This document shows positions 1-7,271 of a stretch of DNA of 14,604 nucleotides, piece by piece. The DNA is taken from assembly GCA_028876585.1 (NCBI GenBank), contig JAGWRL010000120.1:1-14604 (forward strand), read 5' to 3'. The notes below the pieces were generated by a model. That model made no database searches and had not been told where the DNA came from. It was given only the letters and a program-made list of their open reading frames with translations. The translations under genes and the position numbers were made by a program. This DNA is from Pseudomonadota bacterium. Lineage in GTDB: Bacteria > Pseudomonadota > Alphaproteobacteria > Rhizobiales > Beijerinckiaceae. Each line of letters starts with the position of its first letter. The stretch's first letter is position 1.

Positions 1-2064
1 CCGCGCCTCTATGGCGCGATCGAGGACGCGCTGGCGGTCGAGGGCGGCCGCCGCGTCAACTCCTTCCTGCGCATCGGCTCGTGGATCGGCGGCGACCGCG
101 ACGGCAACCCGTTTGTCACCGCGCAGGTGCTCAACGAGGCGACGCGGCTGCAAAGCGCCCGCGCGCTCGGCCATTATCTCGACGAATTGCACGAACTCGG
201 CGGCGAATTGTCGCTCAGCGGCAGCTTGACCCGCGTCACGCCGGAACTCGCCGGCCTGGCCGAGCGCTCGACCGACCATGCGCCGGCGCGCAAGGACGAA
301 CCCTATCGGCGCGCCATCGCCGGCGTCTATTCCCGCCTCGCCAAGACCGCCGAGACGCTCGATCATTTCTTCGCGCTGCGCAACCCCGTCGGCGACGCCC
401 CGGCCTACGCCAGCCCGGAGGAATTCGCCGCCGACCCCGACATCATCGCGCAATCGCTGGAGGCGAGCGGCGGCAAAATCCTCGCGCGCGGCCGGCTGCG
501 GGCGCTGCGACGCGCGCTCGACGTGTTCGGCTTCCACCTCGCCCCGCTCGACCTGCGCCAGAACTCCGACGTGCATGAGCGCACCGTCGCCGAATTGTTC
601 GCCGCCGCCGAGCCGGGGGTCGATTATCTCCAACTCGACGAGGAGGCGCGCGTCGCGCTGCTGCGGCGCGAACTGGTGTCGCCCCGCCCGCTGCTGCTGC
701 CGTTCCATGTCTATGGCGAGGAGACGGCCGGCGAACTCGCCATTTTCCGCGCCGCCGCCAAGATCAAGGCGACCTATGGGGCTAAGGCGATCGTCACCTC
801 GATCATCTCCAAAGCCCAGGGCGTGTCGGACCTGCTCGAACTGGCGCTGCTGTTGAAGGAAGTCGGCCTGCTCGGCGCCGACGGGCGCTCGTCGGTCAAT
901 ATGGTTCCGCTGTTCGAGACGATCGACGATCTGCGCGCCTGCGTCGGCGTGATGGACCGGCTGCTGGCGATCCCCGAATACTGCAAATTCGTCGATTCGC
1001 TCGGACGCGAGCAGGAGGTGATGCTCGGCTATTCCGACTCCAACAAGGACGGCGGCTTCGTCACCTCGGGCTGGGAATTGTACAAGGCCGAGATCGGTCT
1101 GGTCGACGTGTTCAAGAAGCACGGCGTCCGCATCCGCCTGTTCCACGGCCGCGGCGGCTCGGTCGGGCGCGGCGGCGGGCCTTCGTATGACGCGATTCTG
1201 GCGCAACCCGGCGGCGCGGTGGCGGGGCAAATCCGCATCACCGAACAGGGCGAGATCATCTCCAGCAAATATTCCAACGGCGAGGTCGGCCGCCGCAATC
1301 TGGAGACCCTGGTGTCGGCGACGCTGGAGGCGAGCCTGCTCGAAGAGCAGACGCCCGCGCCCGATCCCGCCTATCTCGAAACCATGGAGGCCCTGTCGGG
1401 CGCGGCCTACAAGGCCTATCGCGGCCTCGTCTACGAGACCGACGGCTTCGTGCAATATTTCTGGTCCTCGACCGTCATCACCGAGATCGCCACGCTCAAC
1501 ATCGGCTCGCGCCCGGCCAGCCGCAAGAAGACGCAGGCGATCGAGGATTTGCGCGCCATTCCCTGGGTGTTCTCCTGGGCGCAATGCCGGTTGATGCTGC
1601 CCGGCTGGTACGGTTTCGGCTCAGCGGTGGCGGCCTATTGCGCCGACAACCCGGAAAAGGGGCTGGAGCGGCTGCGCGCGATGCACCAGCACTGGCCGTT
1701 CTTCCGCACGCTCTTGTCCAACATGGACATGGTGCTGGCCAAATCGAGCCTCGCCATCGCCTCGCGCTACGCCTCGCTGGTGCCGGACGTGAAGTTACGC
1801 GAGGCGATCTTCTCGCGCATCTCGCAGGAGTGGAAGGCCTCGGTCGACGCGCTCAACGCCATCATGCAACAGCCGCATCTGCTGGCGCACAACCCGCTGC
1901 TGCTGCGCTCGATCCGCAACCGCTTCCCCTATCTCGACCCGATCAACCATGTGCAGGTCGAGTTGCTTAAGCTGCACCGCGCCCATGCGACGAGCGAGAA
2001 GGTGCTGACGGGGATACAATTGACGATCAACGGCATCTCGGCCGGGTTGCGCAACAGCGGCTGA
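1..2064 (+). CDS. ppc: Phosphoenolpyruvate carboxylase, 5'-truncated by the window edge
   Basis: Phosphoenolpyruvate carboxylase makes oxaloacetate from PEP and bicarbonate. It is cytoplasmic, anaplerotic, and in serine-cycle methylotrophs also part of C1 assimilation. The reading frame is open from base 1, giving 687 residues before the TGA at 2062. Full proteins of this family are about 880-930 residues, so roughly 200-240 N-terminal residues lie outside, including the region of the first catalytic His (E. coli His138). Visible family motifs are [16 protein letters not shown] near residues 27-42, [10 protein letters not shown] (343-352) and the mobile-loop motif [14 protein letters not shown] (381-394). 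The C-terminus ends RNSG; the family usually ends QNTG or RNTG, and the conserved Asn that helps bind the inhibitor aspartate is kept. An ATG at 127 in this frame is internal, because the conserved GDRDGNP motif lies before it. The next gene is convergent, so ppc is the last gene of its transcript. Confidence 0.97.
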   Translation, partial: PRLYGAIEDALAVEGGRRVNSFLRIGSWIGGDRDGNPFVTAQVLNEATRLQSARALGHYLDELHELGGELSLSGSLTRVTPELAGLAERSTDHAPARKDEPYRRAIAGVYSRLAKTAETLDHFFALRNPVGDAPAYASPEEFAADPDIIAQSLEASGGKILARGRLRALRRALDVFGFHLAPLDLRQNSDVHERTVAELFAAAEPGVDYLQLDEEARVALLRRELVSPRPLLLPFHVYGEETAGELAIFRAAAKIKATYGAKAIVTSIISKAQGVSDLLELALLLKEVGLLGADGRSSVNMVPLFETIDDLRACVGVMDRLLAIPEYCKFVDSLGREQEVMLGYSDSNKDGGFVTSGWELYKAEIGLVDVFKKHGVRIRLFHGRGGSVGRGGGPSYDAILAQPGGAVAGQIRITEQGEIISSKYSNGEVGRRNLETLVSATLEASLLEEQTPAPDPAYLETMEALSGAAYKAYRGLVYETDGFVQYFWSSTVITEIATLNIGSRPASRKKTQAIEDLRAIPWVFSWAQCRLMLPGWYGFGSAVAAYCADNPEKGLERLRAMHQHWPFFRTLLSNMDMVLAKSSLAIASRYASLVPDVKLREAIFSRISQEWKASVDALNAIMQQPHLLAHNPLLLRSIRNRFPYLDPINHVQVELLKLHRAHATSEKVLTGIQLTINGISAGLRNSG

Positions 2065-2079
2065 GGCGCTTACGCCTCA
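2062..2079. terminator. Shared hairpin spanning the ppc and stf0 stop codons
   Basis: A perfect 7-bp stem (tgaggcg / cgcctca) with a 4-base loop (ctta). The left arm begins with the TGA of ppc, and the loop contains the TAA of the convergent sulfotransferase gene (read as tta at 2070-2072). It can fold in either transcript and could act as a bidirectional 3'-end structure. There is no T-tract on either side, so it is not a classic intrinsic terminator; the terminator role is inferred from position. Confidence 0.45.
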
Positions 2080-2864
2080 TCCCCCACCTCCCCCAGCCCC
2101 CTCGCGCGGCGCTCCGCGCGATAAAGCCGCTCCATCTCCAGCGACCAGGCGCCGGCCTGTTTCTCCAGCCCCGGCGCGCGGATCGGCTCGGGGCCGGGAT
2201 CGACGCCGACGAAGGCGCACAGGCGGCGCACCGCGCCGGGCAGATCGGCGGCGAGGTCCTCGTAAGCGAGCGGCAGCGTGATCGCCTCGGCGCCTTGCAG
2301 CGCCGCACGCCACCCTCGCGTCGCCGCGAGCGCGCTCTCGACCTGATGGTTGATCTTGTCGAAATCGTAAGGCGCGCCGCGGTCGCTTTCGCCGGGGGGC
2401 GCGGCGCGCCCGAGCCGGCTGTTCCAGATGTTGGTCGAGATCGCGACATGATGCGAGATCGCCTGCGCGACGATGTTGTCGCGCCGCAGCCAGACGAGGC
2501 GCAGGTCGGGGAAGAAGCCGCGCAGCACGGCGAGCGCCGGCGTCGCCGGGTCGGCGTCGGGGCTGCGGAACGTCTCCACGCAATGCGGCAACTGCCAGAA
2601 ATGCACCGAAGCGGCGAACACGCCGCCCATCTCCGAGCCGGCGGCGAGGATGTAATCGCGCCAGTCGGGAAAGCTGGTGAAGGGCAGATCGTCGGGCACG
2701 CGCAATTCGGCGCGCAGCCAGGGCTTGTCGATCTCGGCGCGGGTGAAATACTCGAACGGCTTGCCCGCCCGCCCAGTCGCGCGCAACGTGGCGGCGAGCA
2801 GGCTCGAACCGGTGCGCGCGTCGCAGCACACGAGATAGGCGCGGCCGGGAAACACGTTCGCCAT
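2070..2864 (-). CDS. Stf0-family sulfotransferase
   Basis: This 264-residue protein resembles the Stf0 family, which transfers sulfate from PAPS to sugar hydroxyls (the founding mycobacterial member sulfates trehalose). Visible features are a 5'-phosphosulfate loop at residues 10-24 (YLVCCDARTGSSLLA; R17-T18-G19-S20-S21), a FEYF motif at 37-40 where Stf0 enzymes have (P)EEYF, and a 3'-phosphate site at 123-137 (LVWLRRDNIVAQAIS). A C-terminal YEDLAADLPGAVRRL block at 201-215 is also typical. The ATG at 2864 is preceded by GGAG about seven bases upstream. A weak TTGGCG (2923-2918) and TTTAAG (2902-2897) pair with a 15-bp spacer could be its promoter, but I do not rely on it. The gene is convergent with ppc and divergent from the exported-protein gene. 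The substrate is unknown; trehalose or a surface glycan are guesses. No signal peptide, so cytoplasmic. Confidence 0.85.
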   Translation of the reverse strand: MANVFPGRAYLVCCDARTGSSLLAATLRATGRAGKPFEYFTRAEIDKPWLRAELRVPDDLPFTSFPDWRDYILAAGSEMGGVFAASVHFWQLPHCVETFRSPDADPATPALAVLRGFFPDLRLVWLRRDNIVAQAISHHVAISTNIWNSRLGRAAPPGESDRGAPYDFDKINHQVESALAATRGWRAALQGAEAITLPLAYEDLAADLPGAVRRLCAFVGVDPGPEPIRAPGLEKQAGAWSLEMERLYRAERRARGLGEVGDEA

Positions 2865-3023
2865 GGAAATCTCCGGGCCGGGACGGCCGGCGGTTACTTA
2901 AACGTGCGGGTCGCCCGCGCCAAGTCGGCGGAACCCTCGCCCGCCCGCCGTCTTTCTTTTACGCTGGCGCCAATCCGCGACGGGCCGGCGCCCGGCGTCC
3001 CGTCAAACCGAAAGGATCGTCGC

Positions 3024-3506
3024 ATGAACAGCCTCCCCCTGGCCGCCCTCGCCGCGCTCTACGCCGCCGGCGCGGCCGCGCAAACCGCGCCGCTGCCCAA
3101 GACCGGCGCGGTCAAACACGCGGCTTACGCGGTGTGCCGCTCGCTCGCCGCGGTCGATCTCGGCGAGATCGGCTCCAACACATCCGCCGAATGCACCGGC
3201 ATCGTCAGGACCACCGACGGCTCGAAGACGCTCGACAATCTGGCGATCCGCTGCCTGGAGGAATCCGTCGCGCGCAAGTCCGGCTACAAATTCACGGGAA
3301 CCTGCGTCGAGACGGACGCGGGCGGCGACAAGCTGTATCTCGCCTACGAAGGGCCGGAGAGCGGCCCGATCGACGTGCTCGGCGGCACGGGCAAGTTCAA
3401 GGGCGTCACCGGCCACGGCCAATGGCGCGTCGCCGACGCGCCAGGCAACACCGCGAGCCTGTTCGCCTTCACGCTCGATTACGATTTCAGTTGGACATCA
3501 GAGTGA
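3024..3506 (+). CDS. Small exported protein, four cysteines, GGTGKFKGVTG motif
   Basis: A 160-residue protein of unrecognised function. Residues 4-19 form a hydrophobic stretch (LPLAALAALYAAGAAA) followed by QTAP, consistent with a signal peptide cut after Ala19; the n-region lacks a positive charge, which is unusual. The mature part has Cys38, Cys57, Cys77 and Cys94, enough for two disulfides in the periplasm. GGTGKFKGVTGHGQW at 120-134, followed by alternating hydrophobic strands, resembles the strand-turn motif of small beta-barrel domains such as the allene-oxide-cyclase-like barrel. That resemblance is from memory and only suggestive. The ATG at 3024 is chosen because AAAGGA lies seven bases upstream and the signal peptide begins there; the frame stays open to 2295, but that extension is antisense to the sulfotransferase gene and Arg-rich. 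Its stop is 4 bp from the stop of the convergent transporter gene. Confidence 0.75.
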   Translation: MNSLPLAALAALYAAGAAAQTAPLPKTGAVKHAAYAVCRSLAAVDLGEIGSNTSAECTGIVRTTDGSKTLDNLAIRCLEESVARKSGYKFTGTCVETDAGGDKLYLAYEGPESGPIDVLGGTGKFKGVTGHGQWRVADAPGNTASLFAFTLDYDFSWTSE

Positions 3507-3510
3507 GCCG

Positions 3511-4947
3511 CTATTCCGCCGCCGCGCTCGCGGTGCGCGGCGGCGCGCCGCGCAGCGCCCGGCCGGACACTTCCGCGCCGGCGTCGCGGTCGAGACGGAC
3601 GAATATCAGCGTCGACACCAGCGTGATCGCCGCCACGACGAAGAAGCTTCCCTGCATGTCGCGCGGCGTCAGCACGGGGTCGTGAAACGCCCATTGCAGG
3701 CTCTGCACAGAGGCGGCGGCGACCGCGACGCCGACCGCCTGCGCCATCTGCTGCGACACGCTGGCGAAACTGGTGGCGCGGCTCATGCGCGCTTGCGACA
3801 CGTCGGCGTAGCCGATGGCGTTGAGCGCGGTGAACTCCAGCGAGCGGAAGAAGCCGCCGACCAGCAGGCCGAGGAAGATCAGGGCGTGCGGCGTCTGCGC
3901 GCCGATCAGGCCATAAGCGGCGAGGAACCCGGCCGAGATCGCGGCGTTGGCGATCAGGATGTTGCGAAAGCCGAAGCGCTTGATCAGCCGCGCCGCCGTC
4001 AGCTTCATCGCCATCGCGCCGGCGGCGGCGGCGAAGGTGAGCGAGCCGGATTGGAACGGCGACAGCCCGAAGCCGATCTGCAACAAGAGCGGCATCAGGA
4101 ACGGAATCGCGCCAATGCCGATCCGGAACAGGAAGCCGCCGACGACGCCGGCGAAGAAGGTCGGCGCCCGCAACAAGCCGAGATCGAGGATGGCGTCGGG
4201 CGTGCGCCGCGCGTGGCGGACATAGAGCGCCAGCAACAGCGCCCCCGCGACGATCAGCGCCGCCGGCGCATAGGCCGGCGCGACGCCGCGGCCGATCACC
4301 GTCATGCCGAACACCAGGCTCAGCAGGCCGGGGCCGGACAGCAGAAAGCCCCTGGTGTCGAACGCGGCGACGTCGCGCTCGCGCACGTTCTCGATGAAGC
4401 GCAGCGTCAGCGCGACGCCGAGCAGGCCGATCGGCGCGTTGATCCAGAAAATCCAGCGCCAGTGAAAATAAGTCGTGATGAAGCCGCCGAGCGGCGGCCC
4501 GACCACCGGGCCGATCAGCGCCGGCACGGTGAGATAAGCGAGCGAATCGACCATTTGCGATTTCGGCACGCTGCGCAGCAACACCAGCCGCCCGACCGGC
4601 ACCATCATCGCGCCGCCGAGCCCCTGGAACACGCGGGCGCCGATCAGCGTCGGCAGGCTGGTCGAGGCGCCGCACAACAGCGAGCCGAGCGTGAACACGA
4701 TGATCGCCGTGCAGAACACGGTGCGCGCGCCCAGCTTGTCGGCGACCCAGCCCGACGCGGGGATGAACACCGCCAGCGTCAGCATGTAGGACGTCAGCGC
4801 CAGTTTCAGCACGATCGGGTCCTGGCGCAGATCGGCGGCGATCGCCGGCAGCGAGGTCGCGAGCACCGTGCCGTCCATGTTCTCCATGAACAAAGCGGTG
4901 GCGATGATGAGGGCGGTGACGACGGCGGGGCGCATATGCCGCCCCAT
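3511..4947 (-). CDS. MFS drug/metabolite exporter, DHA2 (EmrB/QacA/MdtD-like) family
   Basis: A 478-residue inner-membrane protein of the major facilitator superfamily, most like the 14-helix DHA2 proton antiporters (E. coli MdtD is a good mental match). Visible signatures are motif D1 MDGTVLATSLP (24-34), motif A GWVADKLGAR (66-75) between helices 2 and 3, motif B around RVFQGLGGA (105-113), antiporter motif C GPVVGPPLGG (146-155), and HWRWIFWINAPIG (162-174). The substrate cannot be read from the sequence. The start is uncertain: ATG 4947 (MGRH) has no clear ribosome site, whereas ATG 4935 (MRPA) has TGGGG a few bases upstream, so the shorter 474-residue form may be correct. It lies 63 bp downstream of the glycosyltransferase operon on the same strand, so it may be partly co-transcribed with it. 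Its 3' end contains a strong hairpin. Confidence 0.92.
   Translation of the reverse strand: MGRHMRPAVVTALIIATALFMENMDGTVLATSLPAIAADLRQDPIVLKLALTSYMLTLAVFIPASGWVADKLGARTVFCTAIIVFTLGSLLCGASTSLPTLIGARVFQGLGGAMMVPVGRLVLLRSVPKSQMVDSLAYLTVPALIGPVVGPPLGGFITTYFHWRWIFWINAPIGLLGVALTLRFIENVRERDVAAFDTRGFLLSGPGLLSLVFGMTVIGRGVAPAYAPAALIVAGALLLALYVRHARRTPDAILDLGLLRAPTFFAGVVGGFLFRIGIGAIPFLMPLLLQIGFGLSPFQSGSLTFAAAAGAMAMKLTAARLIKRFGFRNILIANAAISAGFLAAYGLIGAQTPHALIFLGLLVGGFFRSLEFTALNAIGYADVSQARMSRATSFASVSQQMAQAVGVAVAAASVQSLQWAFHDPVLTPRDMQGSFFVVAAITLVSTLIFVRLDRDAGAEVSGRALRGAPPRTASAAAE
3517..3545. terminator. 11-bp GC-rich hairpin at the convergent junction
   Basis: A perfect 11-bp inverted repeat (cgccgccgcgc / gcgcggcggcg) with a 7-base loop begins 11 bp after the stop codon of the exported-protein gene. 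It lies inside the last codons of the MFS gene, encoding its Ala-rich tail. On the plus strand it is well placed to end or protect the exported-protein transcript. There is no T-tract, and the stem also serves as coding sequence, so the role is inferred. Confidence 0.4.
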
Positions 4948-4960
4948 TTGGCGCCGCGCC

Positions 4961-4989
4961 GCACGCGGGGCAAGCCGGCCGATGTCAAG
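4961..4989 (-). promoter_or_regulatory. Possible promoter for the MFS gene (consensus -35 only)
   Basis: On the minus strand a perfect TTGACA lies at 4989-4984, in the 63-bp gap between the glycosyltransferase stop and the MFS start. At 17-18 bp spacing the -10 position reads GCGTGC or CGTGCG, which is poor. If used, the transcript would start very close to ATG 4947, favouring the internal ATG at 4935 or a leaderless message. The evidence is the -35 alone. Confidence 0.25.
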
Positions 4990-5010
4990 AGATGTTGAGC
5001 TTGCTTATTT

Positions 5011-7251
5011 TCACCGCGCCGGCGGCAGCGCGTCGAGGGCGATGCGTTGCGGCTCGGCCGAATTGCGGTCGCGCCACGGGCTCAGCGCCGGGTCGAGCCA
5101 GACGTCGGTGGCGTGACGCTCGACCAGCGCCGCCTGATCGCGCAGAAACCGCGGCCAGTTCGGACCGCGGTCGTCGCGACCGCGCGTCGCCGATTCATGG
5201 TGGATCAGGGTCGCGAACGGCGTGTAGAGCGTGCGGAACCCCGCCGCCCGGGCGCGCAGGCAATAATCGACATCGTTATAGGCGACGGCGAAATGCGTCT
5301 CGTCGAACGGCCCGACGGCGTTGAGGCAGGCGCGCGAAATCAGCATGCAGGCGCCCGTGACCGCCGACGGCGCCGAGCGCACCGCCAGCCGCCCCATCGG
5401 GCCGGGAAAATCGGCAGGGCGGCGCCAATACCAGTGGCCGGCGAGGCCGCCGAGGCCGATGGCGACGCCGGCGTGTTGCAACTCGCCGGAGGGATAGAGC
5501 AGCCGCGCGCCGACGATCCCGACATCGGGATAGGCGAGGCAGCCGACCATCTCGGTGAGCCAATCCGGCGAAATCACCTCGATGTCGTTGTTGAGCAGCA
5601 GGATCGCCTCGCCCTTGGCCAGCGCGACGCCGCGATTGACCTGACGCGAGAAATTGAAATCGGCCGGCTCGACGTCGAGCACGAAATTCGGCCGCCCGCG
5701 CAGCCGCTCATAAAGCGCCAGCGTATCGGCGTCGGTCGAGCCGTTGTCGACTACGATCAGTTCGAAATCGCGATAATGGGTGTCGCCAAACAGGCCGTCG
5801 GTCAGCACGCTCAGGAGGCGGAACGCGTCGCGATTGGGGACGACGATCGACACCTTTGGCTTAGGCGCGCCGATGTCGAGCCGCACGCGGTGCAGATCGG
5901 GCAGCACAGCGGGATCGACCTGCGCCGCGCCGTCGTCGCCATAGGCCTCGGCCAGCGCGCGGCGCGCGTTCGCGGTCGCCTTTTCGATGAATTTCACGGA
6001 ATAGCTGCGCCCGTCGCGCCGCCAGATATAGGCGGGATAGGGAATGTGCCGCACTTCGTCGCGCTTCAGCCGCTTGAGCGCGCGCAGCAGCAGATCGTAA
6101 TCCTGCGAGCCGTCATAGCCTTCGCGGAACGCGCCGACCGCCTCGATCAGATCGCGCGCGTAGATCGAGAGATGGTTGATGTAATTGACGCCGGACAGCA
6201 GCACGTCGTCGAACGCCGGCTTGTCGAAGAAATCGAGGCCGCGCAGATGCCGGTCGGCGATCAATTCGTCGGTGTAGAAAAACCGCGCCGACGGGTTGTG
6301 CGCAATGGCGCGGGCGATCACGCCGACGGCGTGCGGCGCCAGCGCGTCGTCGTGATCGATGAAGGCGATCCATTGTCCGCGCGACGCCGCGACGCCGGCG
6401 TTGGAGGCCGCGGCGATGCCGCGATTGACGCCGTTGCGCAACACCACGAGGCCCGGCTCGTCCCCATGCGCGGCGAGCCATTTCGCCGTCTCCGCCGACG
6501 TCGAGCCGTCGTCGCTCAGCACGAGTTCGGCGTAACCGCGCGGCTGGCGGCGGAACGAGGCGATGAGGTCGTCGAGATAATGGGCGGGCGTGTTGAACAA
6601 GGGCGAGACGAACGAGATCAGCGGCGTCGCTGGCGCCTGCTCGAACCGCCCTTGCAATTCGCGCCGCGCCAGCGCGCAGGCGTGCAGGAAATGTTCGTGC
6701 GCGCTGTGCGGCTTGCGTGCGATCCCGAACGGCCGCTCGCGCAGCGCCGGCGCGAAATCGGCCGCCGCCACGTCGGCGCGCAGCACCGGCGCCCGCTTGG
6801 CCTCCAGCGCCGCCAGCGCCGGCGCGACAGCGCGGGCAAGCGCCTCGCCTTCGGCGTCGACGCCCCAGCGTAACGTGAATTCGCCCGCGCCCTCGAACGG
6901 ATCGAGCCGCAGCCCGCGCAGATCGGGGCAATGGTCGAGATCGAGCCGGATCAGCGCCGCCCGCGCCGGTTCGCAGCCAAAACTGTCATCCTGCGAGAAG
7001 CCGCCGCCCCAACTGAAATAGATACGCGGCGTCAGGGCGCCGTCGCGCCCGGCTTCGAGGAAGAGCACGAGCCGCTTCGCCCCCTTCGGCGGCGCGGGAA
7101 AGACGAATTGCGGATCGGCGCTCAGCGCCCGCCACGCGTCGCCGCCGAGCGGCGCGACGCCCGCTCCCGCTGGCTCGAACGGCCCGACCTTGAACTCGGC
7201 CGCGCGCGTCATCCGCGCGCGCAAAACATTCCTGAACCGCTGTATCGGCAT
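5011..7251 (-). CDS. Double-domain GT2 family glycosyltransferase
   Basis: A 746-residue protein with two GT-A fold family 2 glycosyltransferase domains in tandem. Domain A (about 211-440) has the nucleotide-binding LSDDGS (245-250), the metal-site IDHDD (298-302) and YDGSQDYDLLLRAL (379-392). Domain B (about 466-690) has KVSIVVPNRD (466-475), VDNGS (501-505), LNNDIEV (553-559) and the late NDVDYCLRA block (659-667). Both sites look intact, so it may add two sugars or alternate linkages, as in bifunctional polymerases. Residues 1-130 are a beta-rich segment I cannot assign. There is no signal peptide or membrane helix, so cytoplasmic. The start is ATG 7251, with GAGG close upstream; the frame remains open to 8346, but that part overlaps the upstream glycosyltransferase and is Arg-rich shadow. 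It begins 20 bp after the upstream gene's stop, so the two almost certainly form an operon. Sugar donor and acceptor are unknown. Confidence 0.9.
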   Translation of the reverse strand: MPIQRFRNVLRARMTRAAEFKVGPFEPAGAGVAPLGGDAWRALSADPQFVFPAPPKGAKRLVLFLEAGRDGALTPRIYFSWGGGFSQDDSFGCEPARAALIRLDLDHCPDLRGLRLDPFEGAGEFTLRWGVDAEGEALARAVAPALAALEAKRAPVLRADVAAADFAPALRERPFGIARKPHSAHEHFLHACALARRELQGRFEQAPATPLISFVSPLFNTPAHYLDDLIASFRRQPRGYAELVLSDDGSTSAETAKWLAAHGDEPGLVVLRNGVNRGIAAASNAGVAASRGQWIAFIDHDDALAPHAVGVIARAIAHNPSARFFYTDELIADRHLRGLDFFDKPAFDDVLLSGVNYINHLSIYARDLIEAVGAFREGYDGSQDYDLLLRALKRLKRDEVRHIPYPAYIWRRDGRSYSVKFIEKATANARRALAEAYGDDGAAQVDPAVLPDLHRVRLDIGAPKPKVSIVVPNRDAFRLLSVLTDGLFGDTHYRDFELIVVDNGSTDADTLALYERLRGRPNFVLDVEPADFNFSRQVNRGVALAKGEAILLLNNDIEVISPDWLTEMVGCLAYPDVGIVGARLLYPSGELQHAGVAIGLGGLAGHWYWRRPADFPGPMGRLAVRSAPSAVTGACMLISRACLNAVGPFDETHFAVAYNDVDYCLRARAAGFRTLYTPFATLIHHESATRGRDDRGPNWPRFLRDQAALVERHATDVWLDPALSPWRDRNSAEPQRIALDALPPAR

Positions 7252-7271
7252 GGTCCTCAGACTCGGCTCAG

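Noticed and set aside
2295..3023. An N-terminal extension of the exported-protein frame (243 codons)
   Set aside because: It runs antisense through the sulfotransferase gene. The signal peptide and ribosome site mark the true start at 3024.
3682..4998. A 438-codon plus-strand open frame opposite the MFS gene
   Set aside because: Hydrophilic Arg/Gln/Asp-rich mirror of membrane-helix codons; no motif.
5047..6873. A 608-codon plus-strand open frame opposite the double-GT2 gene
   Set aside because: Same shadow effect; low-complexity Arg/Gln-rich translation, while the opposite strand holds intact GT2 motifs.
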